From contig JAUXVF010000031.1 of NCBI GenBank assembly GCA_030680355.1, positions 186,001 to 250,000 of the forward strand: a stretch of 64,000 bases of DNA, given 5' to 3'. Source of the DNA: Caulobacter sp. (GTDB lineage: Bacteria; Pseudomonadota; Alphaproteobacteria; Caulobacterales; Caulobacteraceae). The position numbers and the translations under genes are program-made. Below, in pieces: positions 44,478 to 52,692 of this stretch (its first letter is position 1; each line of letters opens with the position of its first letter). The notes under the pieces are model-generated. The model made no database searches, was not told the origin of the DNA, and saw only the letters and a list, made by a program, of their open reading frames with translations.

Positions 44478-47276
44478 GTGAACGCGCCGACTCCCATCCT
44501 TGATCTCGCTCCCGCCCTGGTCGTCCTGCCGGGCGCGCGGTCGGCCGTGGCCGATGCCGGCGAGCCGCGCGAGCTGCGGCCGCCCTATGCCCGCGAGCTG
44601 CTGCAGCAGGGGCCGGTGCTGGTCGCCCACGCCGGCATGACGGCCAAGCGGCTGGGGCTGAACCCGCCGCCGCGCACCCGCAACATCTTCGACGCCCTGG
44701 AGCTGTTCGCCTTCGTGCGGCCGGCCCGGTTCACGGCGCCCTCGGCAGCGGGTCTGGCCCAGGCCCTGGGCCTGGCCGAGCCGAAGGGGCCGGCGGCCCA
44801 GGCGGGCGCCCTGCGCCAGGTCTGCGGCCTGCTGCTGGCCGAGCTGGCGGCCGAGCCCTGGCCGTCGCGCGAGGAAGCCCTGGCCCTGGCCGAGACCCTC
44901 GAGCGGGGCGGCTGGGCCTGGGGGGCCGCCTGTATCGCCGCCCTGCGCGGCGGCGGGCCGATCCGTCACGCCCATCGCGGTTCGGGCCTGGAGGTCTGGA
45001 GCCGCATTCCCGAATGGGAAGACCAGGCCCCGGCCGGGGAGTCGGGGACCAAGGCCATCGATCCGGCGGCGGCCGAACAGCGGCTGGTCGATCTGCTCGA
45101 ACGGGCCGGGCTCGACGAGGTCCGCGCCTCGCAGCGGGTCTATGCCGCCGAGGCCGCCTTCGCCTTCCAGCCGCGCGAGCGCGAGGGCGAGCCGCGCATG
45201 ATGCTGGCAGAGGCCGGCACCGGCGTCGGCAAGACCCTCGGCTATCTGGCCCCGGCCTCGGTCTGGGCCGAAGCCAACGGCCCCTCGGTCTGGGTCTCGA
45301 CCTACACCCGCGCCCTGCAGCGTCAGATCGAGCGGGAAAGCGCCGCCATCTATCCCGATCCCGAGGCCCGCGCGCGCAAGGTCGTCGTGCGAAAAGGTCG
45401 TGAGAACTATCTGTGTCTGCTCAACTTTCATGAGGCCGTTCAGGCCGCCCAGCTGGGTAACGGCGACCTCGTCGGCCTGGGGCTGACCGCCCGTTGGGTG
45501 CGGGCCAGCCGCGACGGCGACATGACCGGGGGCGACTTCCCGGCCTGGCTGCCGACCCTGTTCGCCATTCCGCCGATGGCCCAGGCCGGGGCCGCCAACC
45601 TCGTCGACCGGCGCGGCGAATGCGTCCACGCCGGCTGCGTCCACTACCGCTCCTGTTTCGTCGAGAAGGCGGTGCGCGGCTCCAAACGCGCCGACATCGT
45701 CATCGCCAACCACGCCCTGGTCATGACCCAGGCCGCCTTCGACGGCGCCCGCACCGCGCGGGGGCTGAAGGGCGACAACGAGACCACCTCCCTGCGCCGC
45801 ATCGTCTTCGACGAGGGCCACCACCTGTTCGACGCCGCCGACAGCGCCTTCTCGACGGCCCTGTCGGGGGCGGAGTCGGCCGAGATGCGCCGCTGGATCC
45901 GCGGGCCCGAGGGGCGCGGTCGGCGCGGTCGGGGGCTGGAGGCGCGGCTGATGGAGATTCTCGGCGACCGCGAGGACGCCCGCCACGCCCTGCAGGACGC
46001 GCTTCAGGCCGCCGCCGCCCTGCCCGGCGAGGGCTGGTCGGGCCGCATCGCCCCACCCGACGGTCAGGTCAATCCGGCCGGGGCCATCGAGGGTTTCCTG
46101 GTCGCGGTCATGGAACAGCTGCGCGCCCGCGCCGCCGGCTCAGACCAGGGCATGGAATGCGCCGCCCGCCCGGCCACCGACCTGGTCCGCCAGACCGCCG
46201 CCAGCGCCGCCCGCGCCCTGGCCGCCGTCGAGGCGCCGCTGCTGGCCCTGGCCCGCCATCTCGAGGACGTGCTCGACCAGGACGCCGAGGAGCTGCAGAC
46301 CAGCGACCGCGCCCGCATTGAAGGGGCTCTGCGCGGCCTCGACCGCCGCGCCCGCATGACCCTGCCGGCCTGGCGTTCGATGCTGAAAGCCATCGAGGAG
46401 GACGCCGAGGACGACCCCGATTTCGTCGACTGGTTCGACGCCACCTTCCTCTATGGCCGGGTGGTCGACGCCGCCTGCCGCCGCCACTGGGTCGACCCGA
46501 GCGAGCCCCTGACCGCCGCCGTCATCGCCCCGGCCCATGGCGTTCTGGTGACCAGCGCCACCCTGGCCGACTCGACACTCGACGATCCCTTCGCCCTGGC
46601 CGAGATGCGCACCGGCGCCGCCCGGCTGCCCGACCGGCCCCAGACCCTGCGGCTGGCCTCGCCGTTCGACTATGCCGCCAACAGCCGCTGTTTCGTCGTC
46701 ACCGACGTCGGCAAGGAGGACCCGCGCCAGGTCGCCGCCGCCATGCGCGAGCTGTTCCTCGCCGCCGGGGGCGGGGGCCTTGGCCTGTTCACCGCCATCC
46801 GCCGGCTGAAAGCCGTGCACGAGCGCATCGCCGCGCCCCTGGCCGACAAGGGCCTGGCCCTCTACGCCCAGCATGTCGATCCGCTCGAGGCCGGCGCCCT
46901 GGTCGACATCTTCCGCGCCGAGGAGAACGCCTGCTTGCTCGGCACCGACGCGGTCCGCGACGGCATCGACGTCCCCGGCCGCTCCCTGCGCCTGCTGGTC
47001 TTCGACCGCGTGCCCTGGCCACGCCCCGACATCCTGCACAAGGCGAGACGCGTGCGCTTCGGCGGCAAGGGCTACGACGACGGCCTGGCCAGAGCCCGCA
47101 TCGCCCAGGCCTTCGGCCGCCTGATCCGCCGGGCCGACGACAAGGGCGTCTTCGTCATGCTCGACGCCGCCGCGCCGACAAGGCTGTTCAGCAGTTTGCC
47201 CGAGGGGGTCGAGCTGCAGCGGATGGGGCTGGTCGAGGCGATCGAGGGGGTGGCCGAGTTTTTGAAGGAAGGGTAG
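44478..47276 (+). CDS. XPD/DinG-type ATP-dependent DNA helicase with Fe-S cluster
   Basis: The 932-residue product has a P-loop AEAGTGVGKTLGYL near 240, a DEGHH box near 451, a late DRVPWPRPDI and the QAFGRLIRR motif VI. Four cysteines for a 4Fe-4S cluster are in ENYLCLL, GECVHAGCVHYRSC (residues ~314 and ~376-393). The ~230-residue N-terminal extension has no recognised domain. It should unwind DNA in repair or recombination. It diverges from the ligase-associated helicase gene with ~60 bp between starts. Confidence 0.9.
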   Translation: MNAPTPILDLAPALVVLPGARSAVADAGEPRELRPPYARELLQQGPVLVAHAGMTAKRLGLNPPPRTRNIFDALELFAFVRPARFTAPSAAGLAQALGLAEPKGPAAQAGALRQVCGLLLAELAAEPWPSREEALALAETLERGGWAWGAACIAALRGGGPIRHAHRGSGLEVWSRIPEWEDQAPAGESGTKAIDPAAAEQRLVDLLERAGLDEVRASQRVYAAEAAFAFQPREREGEPRMMLAEAGTGVGKTLGYLAPASVWAEANGPSVWVSTYTRALQRQIERESAAIYPDPEARARKVVVRKGRENYLCLLNFHEAVQAAQLGNGDLVGLGLTARWVRASRDGDMTGGDFPAWLPTLFAIPPMAQAGAANLVDRRGECVHAGCVHYRSCFVEKAVRGSKRADIVIANHALVMTQAAFDGARTARGLKGDNETTSLRRIVFDEGHHLFDAADSAFSTALSGAESAEMRRWIRGPEGRGRRGRGLEARLMEILGDREDARHALQDALQAAAALPGEGWSGRIAPPDGQVNPAGAIEGFLVAVMEQLRARAAGSDQGMECAARPATDLVRQTAASAARALAAVEAPLLALARHLEDVLDQDAEELQTSDRARIEGALRGLDRRARMTLPAWRSMLKAIEEDAEDDPDFVDWFDATFLYGRVVDAACRRHWVDPSEPLTAAVIAPAHGVLVTSATLADSTLDDPFALAEMRTGAARLPDRPQTLRLASPFDYAANSRCFVVTDVGKEDPRQVAAAMRELFLAAGGGGLGLFTAIRRLKAVHERIAAPLADKGLALYAQHVDPLEAGALVDIFRAEENACLLGTDAVRDGIDVPGRSLRLLVFDRVPWPRPDILHKARRVRFGGKGYDDGLARARIAQAFGRLIRRADDKGVFVMLDAAAPTRLFSSLPEGVELQRMGLVEAIEGVAEFLKEG

Positions 47277-47283
47277 CGACCTG

Positions 47284-47440
47284 CTCCCTTCCCCCTGGAG
47301 GGGGGAAGGGCCGGGGATGGGGGTGGAGGTCTCCCCGATCCAACGCCGCCGACCGGCCGGAGAACCACCCCCGACACCGCGCCAGCCGATCCTTCCCCAC
47401 CCCCATCCCTGACCCTTCCCCCTCCAGGGGGAAGGGAACC
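47284..47440. repeat. CCTTCCCCC-type palindromic repeat, element A
   Basis: The left arm (47284-47326, CCTTCCCCCTGGAGGGGG then GGAAGGG and GGGGATGGGGGTGG) is inverted at 47396-47440 around a ~70 bp loop. Each arm holds its own small palindrome. Caulobacterales genomes carry many such elements between genes. Confidence 0.75.
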
Positions 47441-47464
47441 CATTGGCCGGCATCGTCGCCAAAA

Positions 47465-47620
47465 GCCCTCCTCCTCGATGGAGGAGGGTGGGGTGGTGGT
47501 GTGGCCGCTGAGTTCGGGCGAAGGGCTCCGCAAGGCGCCGGCGCCCAACCGCTCGCTTTCCGCGACACCGGAGCCTCACCTCCATCCCCAACCCTTCCCC
47601 CATCGAGGGGGAAGGGAGTT
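47465..47620. repeat. CCTTCCCCC-type palindromic repeat, element B
   Basis: A second unit in tandem with element A: left arm CCCTCCTCCTCGATGGAGG (47467-47485 region), right arm (47575-47620) with CCTTCCCCCATCGAGGGGG. The arms are less perfect than in A. The gap 47277-47732 holds only these two elements and the promoter of the Xre gene. Confidence 0.7.
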
Positions 47621-47732
47621 TGGCCCTCCCACCAAATCGCCTCCGAACGGACGCATCACCGTCGCATTGCTGCAAGATCGCGGGCCTAGACCCTCAGGCG
47701 GCGGCGAGGCGGGAGCAGCAACGGAGGCGCGC

Positions 47733-47987
47733 ATGACGACCCCAATTCCAGGCGAGACCCGGTCCTTTCTGCCCGACCACATGCCATCCTCGACCCTGGC
47801 GCGGCGGGTGCGCTGGCATATCGGGCTGTCGCAGCAGGCCTTCGCCCTGACCTTCCGCATCGACCCCGACCGGCTCGGCTGGATCGAGCGCGGCGAGGTC
47901 GAGCCCGATCCGGCGCTGGAGGCCTATCTGCGGGTCATCGACCGCGATCCGGGCCTGGTGCTGGCGGCCCTGACCTCCGGCCGCTGA
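47733..47987 (+). CDS. small Xre-type helix-turn-helix protein
   Basis: ATG 47733 follows GGAGG; the longer open frame upstream runs through the repeat and is non-coding. The 84-residue product has an HTH at about 31-55 (RWHIGLSQQAFALTFRIDPDRLGWIERG), matching the Xre/HigA-like pattern, and a helical end. It probably binds DNA as a dimer; no toxin gene lies next to it, so an antitoxin role is not supported. Confidence 0.75.
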   Translation: MTTPIPGETRSFLPDHMPSSTLARRVRWHIGLSQQAFALTFRIDPDRLGWIERGEVEPDPALEAYLRVIDRDPGLVLAALTSGR

Positions 47988-47991
47988 ACGG

Positions 47992-48807
47992 TTAGTCGCG
48001 GTAGAAGGACGCCTGCACGCTGGTCGCCAGCAGCACGCCGTCGTCGCGCCAGAGGCTGGCCTCCTGATCGGCGAACCCGCCGTGGAAGATGTTGGCGTCG
48101 GCGACGCCCAGGATCGGCCGCGCGCCGTTAGCGGCCAGGGCCTCGGCGCCGGCGTGGAAATAGGTGGTCAGGGTGATGGTGCCCATCGGCCCCGGCTTTC
48201 CGCGCACCTGGATGATGCGCACGATGAAGGCGTCGCTGAGCGCGGCCAGCGACAGGAAGTCCAGCGTCCGCTCCGGCAGGTCGCTCAGCCAGCAGAGGCT
48301 GCGGGCGCTTTGCGGGCCGTCGCCGGGCGCGCCGGCGAACTGCGGCGGTCCCTCGATGAAGCGGAAGGCGTAGCGCTGCAGCCAGGCCAGGCGGGCGCCG
48401 ATGTCCAGGGGCGGAACCCCGGCGGCCGCCGGCGCCGCCGGCATGGTCGCCGGCCGGTGCTCCCAGCTTTCCGTGCGGCGGGCGCAGACCACCGAGGCGG
48501 TGGCCGCGACCTTGCCGTTCTGGACCAGGTCGACGGTCCAGTGCTGCACCGTGCGGCCGGTGCGTTTCTCGATCCAGCTGACCTCGAACCCGCCGTCGGC
48601 GATCGGGCCGCAGAAGGTGACCGTCAGGGCGATCGGCTCGCCGATGCGGGCCGGATCGTCGAGCACCGCCCGCAGCAGAGTCGCCGCCGTCGCCCCGCCG
48701 AAAGGCCCGGCCATGTTGGCGTAGGCCGGATGCGTCGCGCCCGTCGCCGTGCGCTCGCCCGTCGGGGTCAGGGTGGTGGCGTCGTCGAGCGGGTGGCGGG
48801 CGGTCAT
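47992..48807 (-). CDS. double-hotdog acyl-CoA thioesterase-like protein
   Basis: The 271-residue protein has two hotdog repeats, as in TesB-type enzymes: AYANMAGPFGGATAATLLRA in the first (residues ~28-47) and a second starting near 180 with SLAALSDAF. It hydrolyses acyl-CoA in the cytosol; chain preference is unknown. It is convergent with the Xre gene. Confidence 0.85.
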   Translation of the reverse strand: MTARHPLDDATTLTPTGERTATGATHPAYANMAGPFGGATAATLLRAVLDDPARIGEPIALTVTFCGPIADGGFEVSWIEKRTGRTVQHWTVDLVQNGKVAATASVVCARRTESWEHRPATMPAAPAAAGVPPLDIGARLAWLQRYAFRFIEGPPQFAGAPGDGPQSARSLCWLSDLPERTLDFLSLAALSDAFIVRIIQVRGKPGPMGTITLTTYFHAGAEALAANGARPILGVADANIFHGGFADQEASLWRDDGVLLATSVQASFYRD

Positions 48808-48912
48808 GGGCGGCGGGTCTTTCGATGGCGCGGGATCGGTCCCTGCCTAGCAGCGACGGGGCGTGAGGCAAGTAAAGTTGTCAAAAAAGACCCTTTACGC
48901 GACTGGCGGGGG

Positions 48913-49025
48913 TGCGTGTTTCGACACGCGCTCCTCAAGCGCTGCTCAGCATGACGAAGGGTATTGAGCCCACCCCTTCTGCGTCGTCCTGAGCAGGCCC
49001 CACAGGGGCCGTGTCGAAGGATGCA
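48913..49025. repeat. dispersed palindromic repeat, copy 3 (113 bp)
   Basis: It has the same architecture as copies 1 and 2: TGCGTGTTTCGACACG left, CCGTGTCGAAGGATGCA right, with GCTGCTCAGCATGAC and GTCGTCCTGAGCAGGC inside. It fills the divergent gap (48808-49108) between the thioesterase and SRPBCC genes, of which nothing else is recognisable. Confidence 0.85.
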
Positions 49026-49108
49026 AGCCCCGGAGTCGCGCGGCTGTCGCAAACACAGGCTAGCCCCGGGCCTGCGGGGCGCGAGGGCCGCGCTCTGGAG
49101 GCCGGCCG

Positions 49109-49681
49109 ATGATGAGGACCGGAGTCACCGCGGCGTTGATCGCCCTGACACTCGCCGCCTCGAGCGAGGCCCGGGTCCCTGACGCCGCCGCCGGCTTCCC
49201 GGCCGCAGAGCCTTGGGTCAGCGTGACCCTCGATGCCGACGGCGAGTCGGCCCGTATCCGCGCCGGGGTCGACATTCCGGCCGCCCCGGACCGGGTCTGG
49301 GCGACGATGACCGACTGCGCCGCCACCCGGCGGATGATCAAGAGCCTTGTCGAATGCCGGATCACCCGGTCCGGCGACGGCTGGGACATCCGCGAGCACC
49401 TCACCCGCGGCGGCCCGCTGTGGCCGAGCTTCCACTATGTCTTCCGGTCCGACTACGAGGTTGGCAGACGCATCCGCTTCCGCAAGCTCGAGGGCAATCT
49501 GAAGACCTTCGAGGGCGAATGGGGCCTGGCGCCCCGCAACGGCGGCCGCTCGACGCGGGTGACCTACGAAACCCGGGTCTCGGCGGCCATCTTCGCCCCG
49601 GCCATCCTGATCCGCGCCGGCCTGCGCCGCGACACGCCAAAGGTGCTGGAAATCATGCGGCGGCTGGTGACGGAGGGGTAG
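49109..49681 (+). CDS. exported SRPBCC (START-like) protein
   Basis: The 190-residue product has a signal peptide (TAALIALTLAASSEA) and an SRPBCC fold, with strands IRAGVDIPAAPDRVWATMTD and WDIREHL. A GGAGG motif lies seven bases before the paired ATGs. SRPBCC proteins bind hydrophobic ligands in a helix-grip cavity; here in the periplasm. The ligand is unknown. A T-tailed hairpin follows the stop. Confidence 0.82.
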   Translation: MMRTGVTAALIALTLAASSEARVPDAAAGFPAAEPWVSVTLDADGESARIRAGVDIPAAPDRVWATMTDCAATRRMIKSLVECRITRSGDGWDIREHLTRGGPLWPSFHYVFRSDYEVGRRIRFRKLEGNLKTFEGEWGLAPRNGGRSTRVTYETRVSAAIFAPAILIRAGLRRDTPKVLEIMRRLVTEG

Positions 49682-49685
49682 GGGA

Positions 49686-49712
49686 CCTTCTCCCGGCCGG
49701 GAGAAGGTTTTT
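49686..49712 (+). terminator. rho-independent terminator after SRPBCC gene
   Basis: CCTTCTCCCGG and CCGGGAGAAGG form a perfect stem of 11 pairs followed by TTTTT, five bases after the stop at 49681. On the minus strand no T run follows, so it works mainly for the plus strand. The T tail overlaps the tyrA stop codon. Confidence 0.8.
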
Positions 49713-50643
49713 AGTGCTTCCCTCTGTCCCGCCCGAAGTTTGGCTCTGCGCTCTCCTGGCCCAGGTCGATGACGCCGCGGCGGATGGCGCGGGTGCGGGT
49801 GAACAGGTCGTGCAGCTTGTCGGCTTCGCCCCAGCGGATGGCCCGCTGCAGCGCCTGCAGATCCTCGGTGAACCGGCCCAGCACCTCCAGCACCGCCTCC
49901 TTGTTGGCCACGAAGATGTCGCGCCACATGGTCGGATCGCTGGCGGCGATGCGGGTGAAGTCGCGGAAACCGCCGGCGCTGTATTTCATCACCTCGCCCT
50001 CGGTGACCCCCTCCAGATCGGCGGCGGTGCCGACGATGTTGTAGGCGATCAGGTGGGGGATGTGGCTGGTCACGGCCAGCACCAAGTCGTGGTGGGCGCG
50101 GTCCATGATCTCGACCTGGGCGCCCAGGGCCTGCCAGAACTCGGCCAGCTTCGTCACCGCCGCCGCATAGGCGTCATCCTCGCGGTCCAGCGGCGTGAGG
50201 ATGGTCCAGCGACCGTCGAACAGCTCGGCGAACCCAGCGTCGGGGCCCGAATGTTCGGTGCCGGCGATCGGATGGCCGGGGATAACGAACACGTCGTCGG
50301 GCGCGTGGGCCATCAGGGCGTCGGCGACCGTGCCCTTGACCGAGCCGACATCGGTGATGATGGCCCCGGGTTTGAGATGGCCGGCCGCCAGGGCCATGGC
50401 CGCGCCCATGGCCAGAACCGGCACGGCGAAGATCACCAGATCGGCGCCCTCGACGCCTTCGCCGATGTCGCCGGTGACCCGGTCGCCAAGGTTCAGGGCG
50501 GTGATGCGGTCGCGATGGGCTTCGGAGATGTCGGCGATGACGATCTCGCCGGCGACGCCCTTCTCACGCACGACCCGGGCGATGGACGAGCCGATCAGGC
50601 CGCAGCCGACGATGGTCAGGCGGGGAAACAGGGGCGCGGTCAT
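49711..50643 (-). CDS. tyrA: prephenate/arogenate dehydrogenase TyrA
   Basis: The 310-residue product has an NAD-binding motif VGCGLIGSS (residues 12-20) and TyrA landmarks ITDVGSVKG, GHPIAGTEHSGP and HDLVLAVTSHIPHLIAY. It oxidises and decarboxylates prephenate (or arogenate) on the way to tyrosine. Its ATG overlaps the hisC-type gene by four bases. The operon with chorismate mutase upstream supports the role. Confidence 0.93.
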   Translation of the reverse strand: MTAPLFPRLTIVGCGLIGSSIARVVREKGVAGEIVIADISEAHRDRITALNLGDRVTGDIGEGVEGADLVIFAVPVLAMGAAMALAAGHLKPGAIITDVGSVKGTVADALMAHAPDDVFVIPGHPIAGTEHSGPDAGFAELFDGRWTILTPLDREDDAYAAAVTKLAEFWQALGAQVEIMDRAHHDLVLAVTSHIPHLIAYNIVGTAADLEGVTEGEVMKYSAGGFRDFTRIAASDPTMWRDIFVANKEAVLEVLGRFTEDLQALQRAIRWGEADKLHDLFTRTRAIRRGVIDLGQESAEPNFGRDRGKH

Positions 50644-51764
50644 GAGCGACCCATGAAGTCGGCTAGGCCGTCGACGACAGCGCGGTTGTGGTCTTCCAGA
50701 CCGATGGTGATGCGCAGGTGATCGGGCAGGCGGTAGTTGCCGACCCCCCGGGTCAGCAGCCCCTTGCGCGCCAGGAAGGCCTCGGCCTCGACGGCGGTGC
50801 GGCCCGGCGTCGTGGGGAAGCCGACCAGCACGAAATTGGCCGCCGACGGGACGACGTCCAGGCCCAGCCCGCTCAGCTGTTGCGTCAGCCAGGGCCGCCA
50901 GACCTCGACCAGATCGACCGATCGTCGCTGGAACTCTTCGTCAGAAATGGCAGCAATTGCAGCCAGTTGCGCCGGGATGTTGACGTTGAACGGCAGGCGG
51001 ATACGGTCGACGGCCTCAGTCATGGCCGCCGGCAGATAGCCCCAGCCCACCCGCAGGGCGGCCAGGCCGTGGATCTTCGAGAAGGTCCGGGTCACCACCA
51101 CATTGTGCTCGTGGCGGGCGAGGTCGAAGTCCTCGCGGTTGGCGGCCTCGGTCTGGAACTCGGCGTAGGCGCCGTCGAGCACCAGCACGACCGACGGCGG
51201 CAGCGCCTCGTGCAGCCGCAGGATCTCGCTGAACGGAATCCAGGTGCCGGTCGGGTTGGCCGGGTTGGCGATGAACACCAACCGCGTGCGGTCGTCGACC
51301 ATCGCCAGAATGGTGTCGACGTCGACGTGCAGGTCCTTCTCCGGCGCGTAGCGCACCTCGCCGCCGCAGGCGCGGGCGCCGATGGCCCAGGCCGCGAAAC
51401 CGTGTTCGGGCTGGACGATGTTGTCGCCCGGTTCGAGGAAGGTCTGGTTGAGCAGCTGGAACACCTCGTCCGAGCCGCAGCCGAACACCAGCCGTTCGGG
51501 CTCGAGGCCGTATTTCGCGGCGATGGCGTCCCGAAGCAGGTTGGCCCGGCCGTCCGGATAGAGGTTCAGCTTGCCGGCCGCCTCGGCGTAGGCCTCGCGG
51601 GCCTTGTCCGAACAGCCCAGGATGTTCTCGTTGGCCGACAGCTTGATCGGGTTGGCGACGCCCTCGGCGACGGCCTTGCCGGGCTTGTAGGGCTGGATGT
51701 CGAGGATGCCGGGCTTGGGCGTGGGGCGGTCGGCTTTTGAACGATCGATGGGCGAAGCGGTCAT
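50640..51764 (-). CDS. hisC: histidinol-phosphate / aromatic aminotransferase
   Basis: The 374-residue PLP enzyme of the HisC family has ILDIQPYKPGK at the start, LSANENILG, and the lysine motif TRTFSKIHGLAALRVGWGY. HisC enzymes convert imidazole-acetol phosphate, and many also transaminate aromatic keto acids. Placement between chorismate mutase and tyrA suggests that the aromatic role dominates here. Confidence 0.92.
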   Translation of the reverse strand: MTASPIDRSKADRPTPKPGILDIQPYKPGKAVAEGVANPIKLSANENILGCSDKAREAYAEAAGKLNLYPDGRANLLRDAIAAKYGLEPERLVFGCGSDEVFQLLNQTFLEPGDNIVQPEHGFAAWAIGARACGGEVRYAPEKDLHVDVDTILAMVDDRTRLVFIANPANPTGTWIPFSEILRLHEALPPSVVLVLDGAYAEFQTEAANREDFDLARHEHNVVVTRTFSKIHGLAALRVGWGYLPAAMTEAVDRIRLPFNVNIPAQLAAIAAISDEEFQRRSVDLVEVWRPWLTQQLSGLGLDVVPSAANFVLVGFPTTPGRTAVEAEAFLARKGLLTRGVGNYRLPDHLRITIGLEDHNRAVVDGLADFMGRS

Positions 51765-51808
51765 GTCTGAGGTCCGGAATGAGAACCGGCCTCTTACAGG
51801 AGGACCGG

Positions 51809-52609
51809 CTAAAGGTCGAAGGGTTCGGGGGCCGCGCCGATGACGCCATGCAGCCGCCCCGGCGCGCGGGTCAGCCTGGCGTCATCGTGCTGATAATAGC
51901 CCGCCAGCGCATAGAGGGTCAGGCCGCCATGCTGGGCCAGCGGCCCGCCGGCGACGCCGTCGCGGCTCAGCGCCTCGATGGTCTTGCCGATATCGGGGGC
52001 GTCGGTGACCCACAGGGTCTGGTCGGCGCCGGTGGGGGCGATCTCGACCTGGGCCACGGCCACGGCGGAGGTCGGGCCCCAGGTGGTCAGGCAGGGCAGG
52101 GTGGCGAACACCTTCAGCGTCGGCTCTGCCAGCAGCCGGCCCCACCAGCTGCTGTCGGGCGTCAGGGCCAGGACGGCGACGCCGCCGGGCGTCTTGGCGG
52201 CGGCAAGGGCGTCCTCGGGACGGGCGACGGTGGTCAGGCTCGGCGCCGCGCCGAACCGCAGCCGGGCCAGTTCGACGGCGCGGGACTCCAGCTTGCCGCC
52301 CCAGACGCTGAGGTGGAACGGCCCCTGCTGGCTGAGGCTGTCGCCGATGATTTCGCGCCAGATGCGCACCACCAGCGCCGCGCTGGCCGCCGGATCGCGG
52401 TCCTTGAGCAGCCGCCGCATGATCTGGGCCTCGCGGGCCGGGCGCAGGCCGAACTTGCCGCCATCGCCGGCGGCGCGCTTGGCCTCGGCGACGGCCCCGG
52501 CCAGCGACGCCCGCTCGCCGACCAGCGCCAGCAGCTCGGCGTCGAGGACGTCGAGGCGGGCGCGGATGGCGTCCAGCGATTGCGGCGATGTGGGCGCGGC
52601 CTTGCCCAT
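51809..52609 (-). CDS. chorismate mutase (AroQ type) with extra C-terminal region
   Basis: The 266-residue protein has an AroQ-type N-terminal helical domain (~10-100: IRARLDVLDAELLALVGER, and KxxR-like segments) that rearranges chorismate to prephenate. The remaining ~160 residues lack the usual prephenate dehydratase motifs and do not resemble an ACT domain to my eye, so the C-terminal role is unassigned. The gene is first in the operon with hisC and tyrA (45 bp to hisC). Confidence 0.88.
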   Translation of the reverse strand: MGKAAPTSPQSLDAIRARLDVLDAELLALVGERASLAGAVAEAKRAAGDGGKFGLRPAREAQIMRRLLKDRDPAASAALVVRIWREIIGDSLSQQGPFHLSVWGGKLESRAVELARLRFGAAPSLTTVARPEDALAAAKTPGGVAVLALTPDSSWWGRLLAEPTLKVFATLPCLTTWGPTSAVAVAQVEIAPTGADQTLWVTDAPDIGKTIEALSRDGVAGGPLAQHGGLTLYALAGYYQHDDARLTRAPGRLHGVIGAAPEPFDL

Positions 52610-52692
52610 GAATTTTCCCCAAAGCGAGACGGCGGACCTAAGTCATTGCGGGCGATGCGGCAATACCGCACGTGTGACGCAAGAAAATTGCG

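Noticed and set aside
44427-45986. 519-codon minus-strand frame over the XPD/DinG-type helicase.
   Set aside because: It overlaps a gene with complete helicase motifs; composition is repetitive Gly/Ala/Gln.
47478-47732. Extension of the small Xre protein upstream to 47478.
   Set aside because: That part runs through palindromic element B and has no coding features; ATG 47733 has a good GGAGG.
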